The notes under the pieces are model-generated. The model did no database searches, was not told the DNA's origin, and saw only the letters and a program-made list of their open reading frames with translations. A program made the translations under genes and the position numbers. 64,000 bases of DNA from Glossina fuscipes (Eukaryota; Arthropoda; Insecta; Diptera; Glossinidae). The stretch lies in assembly GCF_014805625.2 (NCBI RefSeq), contig NW_023998556.1, positions 506,707 through 570,706 of the forward strand, read 5' to 3'. This document shows, in pieces, positions 24,521 through 38,720 of this stretch. Position 1 is the first letter of the stretch; each line of letters opens with the position of its first letter.

Positions 24521-26660
24521 TAACATAAATTCCTACAGAATAAAAGCGTTTCTTAAATCAGGCTAAGACTAGCACGTCATTTTGATTTTGTTGGTTTTTT
24601 CATTTTTTTTCGGCAGGCGTGTGTGCGTGAAAAGAATTAAACAACTTAAAATTGCTTTATAAAATAAAATCACTGTCAATAAAAAGTGCGCTTGTTTTGT
24701 TTCACCGGGCGCTCCACATAATATTTATTTTAATATACTCTTGTGAAAAACTGCTTTCCATTGTTTATAGGGCTTGTAAGACTCCCTTTCATACACCCAT
24801 CCATTCATATATCTATTTGTGCGGCACAAGAAATATTTATTTATTTGCTCTTCAGCTTGTACGTGCTTGTCTGTTCACGGATACATTGCCCAGTCCGCGC
24901 ATCAAACAGTTAACAAATTAGTCCCTACCTTTTCATTATAATATATGTATTTATATAAATATATATATGTAAACAAATGTATATATTTAAATATATAGAT
25001 TTATATATATATACATATTGTATATGTATATGTATATTTATATATATTTATATATATATATATACGTATGCATGTATATGCATAACATGGGAACACTGGG
25101 AACGTAAATTCGCCCTTCCATAGCTTTGTTTTGTAAATAGAAGTTCTTATGTGCCCCCGTCTTCTCATCACCGATTTTACTACTACAGGGACTTCTGCGG
25201 CCTTCCCTCGCTGTCTATGTCCCTTCGTTTGCGGATGCATTCATTTGGTTTTACATCTGTTTTCCGTTCGTACGTCCGAGCCTTTACTCTTTACTTTATC
25301 CACCTTTTTGACCGACTATGATTATACGTACACATTTCAACGTTCTTGTTTTTCCGAGTTCTACTAATTTCTTTCTATATGCGCTCTTCCTAAAACGGCA
25401 TAGAAAATAACTATGAGAAGACGCCACAAAATTAAGATTAATAATTTACAAACTACACCCCATACTATCCTGAAATTACACAAATTTACTAGGATCATAT
25501 TAAAAATTTATTGCAATCCATTGGTCAGTTAATTAATATAATTCATAATCAACAAAATGAAGACTATTGCATACAAAAAGGTGCTTTTAGAACAAACTGT
25601 TTGTGGTGCTAATAAAAAAAATTAAAAAAATGGTAAGCAATGATTGTAATATAAGTTACAAAAACTTCATAGGTTAGCAAAATAGTGAATTGCTGCCCAA
25701 ATACACAAACGAATACACACACGCACATATATAAAATTTTTAAAAGCTATAGAGAAAATTGAAGTGTAAATAAAAACTAATAATAAATCGACAAACAAAG
25801 TAACGAAAGGTGACAGAAAAAAAGTAAAAACACACAAACATACACAATTAAACGTTGATTTATTCATTATAAATATTACTTTGCTGTTTTCTTTTTTTAA
25901 TTTTCATTTCTTTTGCTTTCCTTTTAGATTCTCTTCATTTTTATTGTTTTTTTTCTTTTTTGTAATTTTAACTTTTTCTTATATATTTTTTTAATAATAA
26001 TTATAAATAACTTCAAATATTTAAATATAAATATAGTTTCTGTTTCCATTTTTATATTCTCTTGTTGTTTTTTAATTTAAGAATATATTCTGTTTGCAAT
26101 TGATTTTTTTAAAAAGTTTATATACACTAAAAACAAATTAATTACTATTAACGTTAAAAAATTATAAATGTAAAAATACGTTTAAAAATTAAAAACAATA
26201 CATAAAGGCAAATTCATTATTGAACATTTATAAAAATTTGCTGTTAAAAACGAAGTTAATGGTTCATAAAAGAAATGAAAATAAATGCTTATTTGTTGTG
26301 GTTTAGCGAATTCAAATTTTTTCTTTACGTAATTATGTGGTTAAGGCCGGGTTGCACTCCATAATTATTGGTCTACCTTAAGGAATTTACTGTTATTTTC
26401 GTACGTATTCTTTACAAATAGATCCACCTTTATATTTGCTCGCTAACTGGTTTACAAGATTTTAATTCTATACAGTTATACGGTACTAAACATGTACTCA
26501 AAACTTGAACTCTTAATATCTTTAAATCAATTTGGGCTCTCTGCTTAAAAGGAAGTTTCTATTATTTTTGTAATTCAATGCGCCATTCTCTTTTTTATGC
26601 TCATCAGAGCATTTTCTATAATGTCATATGCCATGGTCTCGCATGGTCTGTACTCTGTAC
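24521..26660. other. AT-rich non-coding stretch
   Basis: No gene supported. Holds an alternating (TA) and TATATG-rich block at about 24940-25085 and several A/T runs. Confidence 0.5.
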
Positions 26661-26673
26661 TTTTTCACTTTTA

Positions 26674-26845
26674 TTATTATTATTATTAATTTCGCCAGAG
26701 AAATAAATTCTAAGACTAAACTCTTAAAAGCACTAGCATCTAAGGCCATCGGCTTTTATTAAAAACTCTACCGCACTTGAGATTCGAACCCACGGCCATT
26801 GAGTTGCTAGTCGAGACTTTTGCCTACTCGGCCACTCAGGCGGAT
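26674..26845 (-). mobile_element. tRNA-derived SINE with (TAA)n tail
   Basis: Read on the minus strand, the element starts with a tRNA-like head carrying an RNA polymerase III A box (TGGCCGAGTAGG, plus-strand 26823-26834) and a B box (GGTTCGAATCTC, 26779-26790), about 32 bases apart as in a tRNA. A unique body of about 70 bases follows, and the 3' end is (AAT/TAA)n at 26674-26690. A perfect 13-bp target duplication, tttttcactttta, flanks it (26661-26673 and 26846-26858). This is the full set of SINE hallmarks. It would be moved by a partner LINE. The head looks Leu/Ser-like, but stem pairing does not support a working tRNA gene. Confidence 0.88.
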
Positions 26846-26858
26846 TTTTTCACTTTTA

Positions 26859-29800
26859 CTTGCATCAAATCCATAAGTTATGATTTTAAATTTCGTTTTA
26901 CATGATTGCTTCGAAGCCTGCCCAGACTTTCCTTTTAACGTTTTTTCAATCGATACGCACGAGCGGCAAAAGTGTTTTTATCGTTCATTGTATTCGGCGC
27001 TGATTATCTTAGGCTTCTTCTCTTTTTTTGATCGATTTACAATGATTCGGGACTTCTCACAGAAAGCCATAAATACTCAGTCTCTCAAAAAACATATCTA
27101 TCGCATAAATCAATGGATAAACGTATTTCTAACTAAAACAGAAAACTTCAAGATGAATAATTTTAAACATAATCAAAAAAATAAATTTTTTCATTCTTAA
27201 CAAATTTTTAAACAATGCTAGATACCTAGATAGATATTTTTTTTTTTATTACTTTTTTTGTATAACAATTCTTGTATTTGCACAAAATACACGGCCATAA
27301 CACAAAGAATATACTAAAAAAAAAACATTTAGACATAAGATAAATTTTCTCTTAAATCAGTTTTCAAAAAATTTTTTCTTTTTATATTCTGTCATAAATT
27401 TTTTTTATTTAATACAAAAATGTTTGTGTGTTATTCTAATAATTTTTTTTGTTTTTCAAAGAAGGGAAAGTTTCTTATATGTTGTTTGCATTAAATTCGA
27501 TTATGAAAAATTTCTAATTATGCTGATGATATATATGTGGATAATATATATTAATTAAGATAACTGTATGTAAACAGATTTATATGTATATATATAATAC
27601 GTATATACATATATAATATATGTGTGTGTGGAATGCATTTCAACTTCAAAATGAAACTTTTTTACAAATGCAAAAATGCTTAGAAACACATACTAGTTCA
27701 TTATTAATCATCATCACCATCATCATTACCATTATTATCGTCATTGCCATCATCATTACCAATCAATCATCACATAAAAAATCACATATGAAGACATGAA
27801 CCAACAAAACAAACAGGTCAAAAAAATAAAAATTTAGTTAAAACCATAAACACAAAAAAATCTAATAAGAGTTCGATATATATTCATTTAATTGCATCAT
27901 AATTTATAATAATTAGTCATTATATGAGACTCATTAAGTAAGAACTGTGTTAAAAAACTAAAAAAAGCAAGCAAAAAGATTGTCAAATTTTGTTGTTAGT
28001 TTTTAGCACGCATTTTGCAAAAAAGAAAAAATTTTCATCCTAAAGAGCATATAGTGTTTTTTGTAATAAAACAAAAATAATGTTAAGTAAAACTTCAAGG
28101 AAGGGAGCTACTCTAAAGTTTCACTTTAAATTTCATTTAGTAGCTCTTAATAAATATTCTTTAAGAAAACATGTTACCTCAGATAGTTAAGTGCTGAATG
28201 GTGAATACTTTAGATCTCTTGGAATCGGTATCTTCGTCGACTCGGAAATAGCACAATTGGAATAATTTGAATCATAAGCTCAATTTCCAAATAATGCTAT
28301 TTTGAATAAGTAAGTTGTGAAACCAGATCCTACATACTCAAAAGTAAAGCAGAAGAGAAATGGCTGTTAGATAATCTCGGATTAAACTCTCGTAATGTGG
28401 CTCCTCAGCATCTTTTTTTGTAATTAAAAAAAAATTGTTTCATTTGAAAACATAAATCGAGATAGCAACAGATCCTTTGTGGGCGAGAATGGGCGAGCTA
28501 GGGAAGCTAACTAACTATATTTGAATGGGTGTTCCACTCTTTGTGGTTTACAAACAGTTTAAAGTCGCTCGAAGTTCCAATTAAGCTTTTGACGCATATT
28601 TAAGTTAAATTCATTTCATTCAATTCTAAGAAAGAAAAAAAAAGATTGAAAATTAAAATTTATTAGAAATAGGAAATTAAGCTGGAAGTAGGCTTATCGT
28701 GTAATTCTATACCGCAACGAGGAGTAATCATTAGTGCTTCTGACAAAACATATGGTGAGTAAAATGAGAGGAGTATGGGAAGGTGGAACGATTGTTAGCA
28801 GCGTGGTTAACAGTGGTTGAGTAGAGTGCTGACACACATTGAGTTTGGTTTTTATTTTGTTATTCACAGTAAGTGTGTATGCTGTTTTGTTTTATGAATG
28901 TGTACGTTGTTGTAGGTGTTGGCACTCTGCGGATTTGTTGACAAAAACCAAAGCAAGTGAAGAAAAAAGAAGTTAAAAAAATTAAAATAAAAAATGTAGA
29001 GAAAGAAAAAAAGTACCTGATTTATTGTTGTTTACATGCTGTACATTTTTTATTGTTCTACAATACAACTGATGTGTCGGGTGATTAACTAAATTGGATT
29101 TTGTTTAAATTAAATAAATCCGACAAGTTTTGTTTTTGTTCTGCAAGTTGGTAAGTGAATGCTTTCCACAAATTCATATACATATACGCTTTTAACGTAT
29201 TTTATATGTTCAAACGTTAAGTGAGTTTAAAAAGAAAAAAAAAATTTAAAAGTCTATTAAACGGAAACGCAAATAAATAAACGAATTCTGGAAGGGGTTA
29301 AGCATATGAGTACGTGAAGTGTACAAGTTACAATTTCGGCCTATTTTTCGTGATTTTTGATAAGACAATTTACCTCGGAAAAGAGTTACTTAATATTCCA
29401 GTAAGGGAGATATATGGGTCTAACGTAAATGTTTTAATACTTTTTACGTTGTCTATTTCCTCATTTCATAATTACTATAAATTATAAAGGGCTGAATGTG
29501 TGATAAAACTTTAGTTAGCAATTTTTGATTGTATTAAGGAGAGAGGAATTAATAAAAAAAAGGGCAAACGAAAATTAAATTCTTCTTAAATGTTGGTTCA
29601 AATGCAAATTACATACTTGCAATTTATGAAATAATTTTTGTTTATAAACAAAGAAATCATTTTAAACATTTTACATTGTTTAGCATGCCATATACAAATA
29701 TTCAGAACTGTTACGCCCCTAAATAATTAACACAAGACAAAAGTTCCTTGTAAATAATATTCCTTTAAATATATCCAGGAAAAAATATATATTTTCAAGA

Positions 29801-32800
29801 CGTTGTTTATCACGCATACCATAAAATGCCTTTTTACAGATTTTTCATAAAATTAAGTTTTAAAGGTAGATTTTATATAAAAACATTTATTTTATTTAGA
29901 AACGAAAAGCACCTTTATGGAAAAATTAAAACAGTATATATATTAAAAAAAAAATTGGTTAAAAATTTAATTTTTATTATTTGTTTTTTTATGGTTAGGG
30001 GTATCAGTACGCAATGGATTGGTTTACCTTTTTCTTTCAAAGGGGGATTATGATTTTTTTCAAAGTAACCGATTTAAAGATTAAAAAGAATAAAAAATTA
30101 GTAAAGTTAAAAAGAAACTTTAAAATAAAATTAATTAAAAATGTCGATAAAAAATGAAAACATGGAAAATTAAAACCTATTTTATGAAAAAATAAAATAA
30201 ATTAATTAATGAATAAAATCGATAATAATATTGTTTTAATTTTGTACGAATCAAATAAAATAGAATATCTGAAATCAATTAATTTTAGTTTTTCTGTTTT
30301 AGAAAAAATGCCAAATAATTTCTAAAGAAATATTCGTAAAGAACAATTGTCTCTTTATAAAATATGATCGGCGACATTTTTTTTTTAACCAATATTAACT
30401 TTAAGACATATTGGTTTTTTGTTTTGCGAAATTTATGAGAACTTTTTCAAATGGGAACTTTGCAAATGAAAAAATAAATGAAAACCGAAGCGAAATAAAC
30501 AAAAAGGAATAATAATTGAATATTAATAGAGATTTTAAAATCTTAAAAATAACGATAATGAAAACAGAATTTAAAAAAAAAACTTTCGCGTAATGAAAAA
30601 CTTAATAAAATTTATTAAAATTATTTTTGCCATAAAAAAATTTTTAAGTAATTTTTCTTTTAAATCAAAAATGCACAAAATGCGTGAGTGAAAAAATTTA
30701 ACAATTTTTTTGTTTCGTTTTCTGAAGAAAAAATGAAAACAAATTCTTAGAAAAAAAGTAAAACTTTTTATGATTGTTTAAAAATTATAGAAAATAATTT
30801 AAATGGAAAATATATTCATAAGAACTGTTGCTTTAATAAACCCTAAATACATACATACATATACATATTATGTGTATATACATATATTATGTATATATAT
30901 GTATATATATAAACGCATAATTCTATGTGTATAATATTATGTGTATATATGTATATATGTATATACACATAATATGTGTACGTATATATATATATGTATT
31001 TTTATTTTTATTTTTTAAATATCGTTGCTTTATTAAAACGAATAAAAAATATAAAGAGAAATAAGAAAAGTATCATTCGCCCTTAGAGCGAATCTTGGAT
31101 ACCAACCACCTAGGGTTTGTGGAAATTTCTTCATCAACAACTCTACTATTTTTATATTGCTTAGGATGTCTGTTAAAGTGATTAAGGCACTAACGAAAAG
31201 TTTTTAGAGTACTAAATTATTTTATCATAGAACTTACTATGTGACTATGATAGATAGGTTCGACTCTAAGTCATTAGAGCGAGCGGACAATCGGCTAGTG
31301 GTTTTTGAATCTCGTATATATCGTATATATCAGCACAATTTTGGCATTCATTTCATTCTTCCTTCGGCGGTAGGTAAAATAAAAAACTTTGTTTTTCACA
31401 CAAGCACTCAGCTCCGTTTTATTTGTAAAGTTATAGTATAATGTCGGCGGTCTTAATGTGGCAGTTAAAAATTGTTAAGTGTTAGGTTTTCTAAGCTAAA
31501 ATATTTGCGACCTTTTGAATTATAAAAACGCAATCACAGCAGCAATGAATTTTGAACTAAACAAGTTTCAAAATTTCTGTTAAACGCTTATCATGGCCGC
31601 AACGAATAACGAATATGTTTGTTAAAAAATGTTTTGCCAATTATTAAGCTAATTTATTTAGATTTATAATAAATTCATAAAATTTATACTGTACTTGAAT
31701 CGATGTGTGTTAGAAGCACGTTTCTTTTTTTTCATAAATCCCATTAAAATACATACAAACATACTATCTAATTAAAATATTTATAACGAAATTGCGATTT
31801 CTTCGTGAAATATATTTTTAAGTTTTCCCTGTGAACTTGGCATGGGCTATATGCCATTGGGCTCTCTATGGAAAATTGTTTATTGGTATAATGAGTTAAA
31901 GTTAACACTTCTGCGCTTTTTGCTTCTTGCTGTCAACTTTTTGGGGATGGAATAATTAAATGTTAGAAACTCACAAGCCCAATTTGAGAGATCCCGTGTG
32001 GACATTGAAAAAGTAGCAAGAAATTGCCACGTTATACTTCATATGCAATCGGGAATGACTTCAAATGTATATGTTTCGCTACATCTGCGTAACTTTTATA
32101 CAGATAAGACAAGAGAATAAGTCTCTAATAATTGAGTTTCTCTTAATTTAGACTCAAGATGCACCATTCCGCAAAAGTGAAAGAAACTTTCCGGGCAAGG
32201 TTTTGTGAAATAATTTGGTGATTAATCAGAATTATTCAATAAATTTTACAAAGCCAATGAATAAACGTATTATAAGACGTTTGAAAACATTGACAGACAA
32301 AAAATTCGAACAAAATTAATTTGAATTCTCTGGTTAAACATTAACTGCTTTTCTCCAATTCCAATTTCGTCTTGTAGAGACGAATAGATGGCAATGTCAA
32401 TGAAACTTCCGCAAGCTTTGTTGGAAATGCTCGAGTTTTTATTGAGTATGAGTAAATATAAGCGGCCATGGTAGTGATTGCGCACTTTTACTCTGTAAGA
32501 CATTTTCCATTCTGCGTCAAGTTGGATTAATACAAAAACCTTTTAGCCTAAATTTTATTGGTAAGCATATTGAAAAAAAATTGTATGTATACTTCCCGAT
32601 TTAGAATTTTATAAATTGCACCCTTTTCACTTTGAAGAAAAATCGTAAAAATTAATTGCATACTTTACGGAGCTTCGAAAACATTAATTTTCCCACTTAT
32701 TTAACAAATAGGAAATAAATTCAATGAAAACGTCCATGTCCTTTTGTGACGCGCCCGTTACAATACGCTACCAAATATATTTAATTCATTAAAGTAATTT

Positions 32801-33924
32801 GTAATAAATTAATAATCCCGAACAGTAAAGCTATTTACATAACACATATACCCACACACACACATCCATTTGCAAATATGTATTATTCAGATGTATAATT
32901 GAACTCAATATGTCAGGGAGATAAGCTTTCAATTGGTATGCGTTGATATGCATAATAAAGCAGAAAAGTGAAAACAAAAATTTTTAAAACCAAAAACTGA
33001 AAAATACACATAAACTACTGATATATTTAATTGCATACGTAAAAAAAAACAACCAAACGCAGTGACTGGCTCTCGGCGATATTCATGCTTTCTTTTCCTC
33101 TCTAGCGATTGGATTATGAATCCTACCAGTATAAACGAGCAAGCAGGAAAGTGTGCTTATAACAGGGACGGGTGGTAATATTTTAAACAAATTATGGTGA
33201 AAATAAGAGGAACAAAGCACAACAAAGATAAAACTTTTTTACATCATTCAATTTAATCCGATCCAGTCAGTCAGTGAGCTATTCATTCATTATTTGTTTA
33301 TTCACATAGGCAGGCATGCGTGCTCATGTATATTACTCGATTTCAAATAATATGTGTAGGACATTTATTAAATTATGCTTGGCGACGACACTACAAAATA
33401 CGCAATCTTGTTGCTGTATTTTGTTAATGACGAGAGTCGGACAATGATGATAATGATAGTGATGGCTATTATGATTATACAACAAGCACTGTTTATTTAT
33501 AATTATTTGTTGTTATTGTTGTTGCCATGAAATAAAAGTACAAAATGCTGCAATGAAGCAATGAATGCACACGTGCTTGTTTTACAAAAAGTTTCCCGAT
33601 ATAAACATCAAACATTTAAAGCTTGGGTATGAGTTCTAAAAATAAAAATCAAGAAATATAAACTCATACTAGTATAAGTATCTTGGTGCGAATATGCTTG
33701 TAGGTATAATTGAAAGCACCAGCAATATAAAAACCTTAGTAATAATCAAACATGTATGAAAGTTTAACAAAAACATTAGTTGGGTGTTGGCTTGCATAAG
33801 TTGGTTTGGACATCATGCCAAGCCATAACTTACACCTTGAAAAAAAAGGGGCAAAGAATGAATCCGACAATAAAGAAAAACAATAATGTAATAACATTAT
33901 ATGTATATATATATATACAACATG

Positions 33925-33965
<41 letters not shown>

Positions 33966-36900
33966 AATCCTTGGCTGATGTAAGTTAAGTGGAAAAGTAT
34001 AAAAAGTATAAAACTCACACACACATACATGAAAGCTTCCATATAATCTTGTGAATGAAGGAAACTGAAACCCTCAATCTCACAAGCTCAGTAATACAAA
34101 GTTTGTCAGTGTTAGTGTGTTGCATATGTCTGTATTCGAATGTAACAAACCATGAAAAAAGCCGAAAAGCTGCCGTAAAGTATGCAATTACCCCTAGCGT
34201 CTGTTTCAGTTTGAGTTACGGTTATAGTTCTCCGCGTAACTCTATGCACGATGATTAAACTTTAACATATGAGTTTTCATTTATACGCATATATGCACAG
34301 TCAAACCGCAAATGAGATAAATTGCTTGGTGAAGATAATGGCTAGGAATTTCATATAAAAGTACACTCGTCTTCCCATGTATGGTGCAATTTGTTTTCAT
34401 AATTATTTACTGGTTCGGCAAATGCGGGCAGAAAAAAATTTTTTGTGCTCTGCGGTTCAATAAAATACTGCAAAATTTATAAGAAGGGAAAAATGTTTTT
34501 TCCTATGTAAATGTATATATATTAAAATATGTATATATCTTTTGCTTTTTTATGTAACCACCACCAGCAGCACATCAATAGGACAAAATATGTTAACAAT
34601 ATGTTCTTGTGGCAATGATTGTTTTTAATATGTAAATCACTAAAAGCATAAGGCAAACGACAAAATTTCCATCACTTTTTTAACGAGTTTTTTAGTCTTA
34701 AAAATATTTTTTTAATTTAAGAATAAATTTCCTTTTGAGGGACAACGAACCATAAAAATCATTAAAAGTAACAAAAGTTTATAGAGTTTGCTATAATCGT
34801 ATTGTAACATCTTTGTGTTAATGCGTAGAAAAATATTTCTACAATTCAATAAAATCTTCAATGTGCTACATAGTCATTGAATCAATAAACCATCAGGAAA
34901 TTTGTTACTGAAGACATCATTAAATGCTTAAATCAAGAAAGCATTATAATTGCGTATATATTTAAATTTATTTATTTAATCAGTGAGACTCATTAATACA
35001 ATGAATACATAAAGAAATTACAAAATAATAAAATTCCTTGATTGAGAAACGTTAAATATTTAAACCATTACATAAACCAACAAAGGTATAAAACAAAAGA
35101 AAATCCTAGTATTGAATCATGAGAGATTTGGTCAGCTTTATACATAATGCAAGCGAAATAAGCTTAAACAGTTAAAATGAAAAATTTTCTGTTCTTTTGA
35201 TTTTTCTGAAAAGCAATCGAATCCATAGAGCCTCAACAAAATGTGCGTACTCCTTACAAATTTTCAAGTGTTCGTCTTTAGCAATGTAATTATCATAAAA
35301 ATTGTATGAAAACGTAAAATGGTTGTTTTATTTTTGGACATCAGGTTTGGAAACGGGGGTGTATTCCGTTTGCAGGAGCACTTGTTTTTTAGGTAATAAA
35401 ACACCATTTACTTTTCTTAGAAATTATATTTTAAGCGAATTTTTGTTGCTTGACACAAATTCATCGCATCCTAGAAATGATTTTACAAACTAATGTCAAT
35501 TTTGAAGGAATCTATGGAACGGTTGACTTGATCTTTGCACCTAACGTCGTCACCGTCCGGTAGAAATATGTGACAAAATATAAAATATTAAATAATTAAT
35601 TCCTCTCCACTGAATCGAATTTGGCAGGTTCTATCTTCAGTAAGAACTCTGGAACCGGAAGCGAATTTAATTATTCAATTTAGACTTAACTTATAGAATT
35701 ATTAAGGGAGAGAGAGAATGGATTTTAAAATCAGTGCAATCATTACGTGATAAAATTGTTTAAATGAAAAATTAATGATAAATCAATAATGAATCTAACT
35801 AAACAATAGGAAAGAAGAAATCGCGAGTTTATTCATTATTAAATATTTCATTATTCACAATTTTAAAATGATCGTGTTCGTTAAATGGTTTATTAATTTA
35901 TTGCTAATTTTTTCAATTTACTCTCAGTATTTAAATATTTACTGATTTTAATTAAAAATCGATAATTGCTCCATTTCTATTATCTTACTAAATTTGTAAT
36001 ATCAGACCGTTATCTAATCGTTTTAATTTGAATTATTTAAACGTTTTGAAATTTTTAGTCGTAGACTCCCATAAGAAGTTTAAGGCTCAGTTGGAAGAAG
36101 TATTAAGAACTAACTTGTTTATGAGTAAGCATAAAGGTTTAATTAACATTTATCCGAATCAATTAAATCATTTTTTTCATCTTTTTAAATCCAATTCAAA
36201 AGATTGATAATATACAGATATCATTCAGTAAATATCAATATAATGATTTATTGATTTTTTTACTTTCGCGATTATTTAGATTATAGATTGTTTAAATTGA
36301 ACTGAATTATAACTCAATTTACCTACTATCTTTAATGGTTTAAAGAAATTAGTTATTGTGTATATATATATATATATATGGTTATAGGATAAAATTAAAA
36401 TTATTCAATTCATTGTCTTTTATAAAATTTCTAAATGTTTTAAAAATACATTCTGTTTTCGATTTTAATTAAACATTGAAGCTTTCTTTTTTGTTCCCTT
36501 TTAATTTAATTAACAACATATGTCATTCGTTTTAAACTTAATTTTAGTAACATTTAAACAATTACATTTTCAAACATAACTCTTTTATTGAAATTTTCTA
36601 CACCATACGGAAGCTCTTCGGTTTCGATTATCCCAAATTTTATTTGTTTTACATCATTAGGTTGGGAGAGAAAAATTTTATTGGTGCTATGTAAAATTGT
36701 TTTTAAATAATAACGTCAATAATGCATTTATTGAAAATGCATGATGCTTTGTGAATAAGCATTAAACTAAATTCATAACGATTAGTAATGATTTTTGATT
36801 CAATGCCAGCATATGTTTGCAAATAAAAGTACAGTACATAGTTAATAAGCCAAATATTAACAATTAAAATATTCTGTTGTCGAGCTATCTAGTCTTCTTC

Positions 36901-37335
36901 AGATATCTCTCAACTAATAAGGCTTGACTTTTCTTAACAATAATCTGAAAAGAATAAAGCTATCGTTAAATTATTGATTTCTTGCAGCATTTCGAATCAA
37001 GTGATCAAATTATGTAGTATTGAATGCAAACTAACTGATAGATCCATAAACCATTCCAAAGCAGTCAGTTAATTATTAATGAATTATTCGACTTGAACGA
37101 ACGATTTGTGTTTTTCAGCCTTTTTTGAAAAAAGTTGATTTATAATGTTCAATAATTGTTACAATGTTCAACTAATTGTAGTTAATGAAAATAGTATTAA
37201 GGGACGAAGTAATTTCATGCATTTTTATGTAGACAACAAAAATAGACGGCCAGAAGAAGAAACAATTCTTATGTCCTAAATCTTTTGTAGTATATGAAGT
37301 TTGTGAGAATGCATTCAACATCTAGAAAAACTTGA
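26859..37335. other. Long AT-rich stretch without a supported gene
   Basis: Mostly A/T-run DNA with microsatellites: imperfect (CAT)n at about 27707-27775, TATATG/ATGTGTATA palindromic repeats at 30850-31000, (TA)n at 33903-33962 and 36361-36380, and GAGAGAG near 35709. No frame shows a domain. It may be 3' flank or an unrelated intergenic region of the minus-strand gene; nothing here proves either. Confidence 0.5.
30850..31000. repeat. TATATG-type self-complementary simple repeat
   Basis: Interleaved ATGTGTATATACAT, TATGTATATATG and ACACATAATATGTGT segments give several overlapping inverted repeats, so the strand can fold back on itself over about 150 bases. It is an ordinary cryptic AT microsatellite. 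Confidence 0.7.
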
Positions 37336-37339
37336 GATA

Positions 37340-37600
37340 GATCCTCCTTTTATCATACCGATAGATTCACTTTCCGAATCGATCGGGGCCTGCCTGTCCG
37401 CCTATCTACCTTTTTTTTTTTGTGTTAAGCCTATAGGGTCAAATTCTTGGATAATTTTTACTGAAAGACGGAGGGTATCGTAGACGGTTCGGATCGGACC
37501 ACTTTTTCTACCACTACTCAGACTACGCCCTATTTTGAAGAACTAAAGGACTTTATTAGTGAGCCGCGGCCACCTGTAGTGTATCACTAGTTTTAATTGT
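37340..37600 (+). repeat. Dispersed fly repeat copy A
   Basis: TAGATCCTCCTTTTATCATACCGA, then a GCCTGCCTGTCCGCC segment, then CGGTTCGGATCGGACCACT, then CCCTATTTTGAAGAAC. The same ordered blocks, changed, occur at 57740-57990 (first block and the TATTTTGAA block) and at 38560-38680 (CGGATCCGACCACT and GTATTTTGAGAAG). The block CATCGGACCACT is one I recall from repeats common in fly genomes. Confidence 0.6.
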
Positions 37601-38439
37601 ATTAATTTCTTAAATGTGTTTGAAAGTAACACAAAAATTTTGTTTGTCAAAAGAAAAATAATCTTATTACGTTTTACTAGAAGAACTTATAGACGTTTTC
37701 TAAATGTTTATTTAGACGCTTAGCGACGATCTGGATCGCTAGCTAAAAAGTTTTACAAAAACCCAACAAGAAGAAATATCCTTTTATCTCTAATAAGATA
37801 ACATAATAGACAGATACCAGTAGAACATTTTTATTAAAACAAACGTTTCTCCTAAACTACGGTGCAAACTCTACTCCAAACTAATGTAAGTGAATTACCA
37901 TTTGTATGAGCGTGTTGCTCTCCGATGAACAATGTTAATCACTCCAGTACTTAGGCCTGTTTGCTTTAAAAAAGTAGCCTTGGATCTTCACTTTGGCTCA
38001 CTAACAACGCTTTCTTCTTTGCTTTCTCCTAGCAAAATATTTGTTGCTTTATGAAAAATACATAAGGAAGTGTAAACTTGCAATAAAACAACAACGATGT
38101 CACACTTAATATTATTAAACAATTCAGTTTTCTGAACAGAGGGAAAAAACATAAGGAGGAGGCGCGTCAGCGTCTCAGTTTGGCAATGAGTATGTTTCTT
38201 GGCTATAAAATGCTCTTTAGAAGTTGATACACTCAAAACGTCTCCGGTGAATAATATGTTCTACTCAGTAATTGCTCTACACTTAGGAACAAGGCAGTGT
38301 TAGAGAATGTTAATGATGAGTCCATGGAGCGACTTCATATATTTAAGTCTATCCGGACGCAAAGCACATATGCGATGTCTTAGTATATAACGTTCTCATT
38401 GTTCTTGGCACTAAATTCAGAATAATTATATTTAAAATT

Positions 38440-38720
38440 TTTTTATCTAGTTGACCCAGACGTTTAAGAAAACCTTGTAATATTACATTAGTCGGCACAG
38501 CTTTTGGTACTTGTTTTCAATCTACGGACCACAATTTTTGATTTATTTTCATGAAATGTGGGACAATGGCGTGTTTTGATCAAGGAATGATCATTCTTGA
38601 TAATTATTCGGATCCGACCACTCCTTTCATTACAGCTTATATGACAGCGTATTTTGAGAAGTCGTTTCACGAATAATCATAGTGTGGCGCAGGGCGTGCG
38701 ATTGTGGGCTGTGGTTCGCT
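38440..38720 (+). repeat. Dispersed fly repeat copy B
   Basis: Shares TTCTTGATAATTATT, CGGATCCGACCACT and GCGTATTTTGAGAAGTC with copy A at 37340-37600 in the same order and strand. Diverged, without ends that I can fix. Confidence 0.55.

Noticed and set aside
26674..26845. Functional tRNA-Ser or tRNA-Leu gene
   Set aside because: Pol III boxes fit, but the acceptor stem does not pair well, and the unique body, TAA tail and 13-bp duplication identify a SINE.
26880..27200. 106-codon plus-strand open frame
   Set aside because: No domain and composition typical of AT-rich non-coding DNA; it starts just after the SINE by chance.
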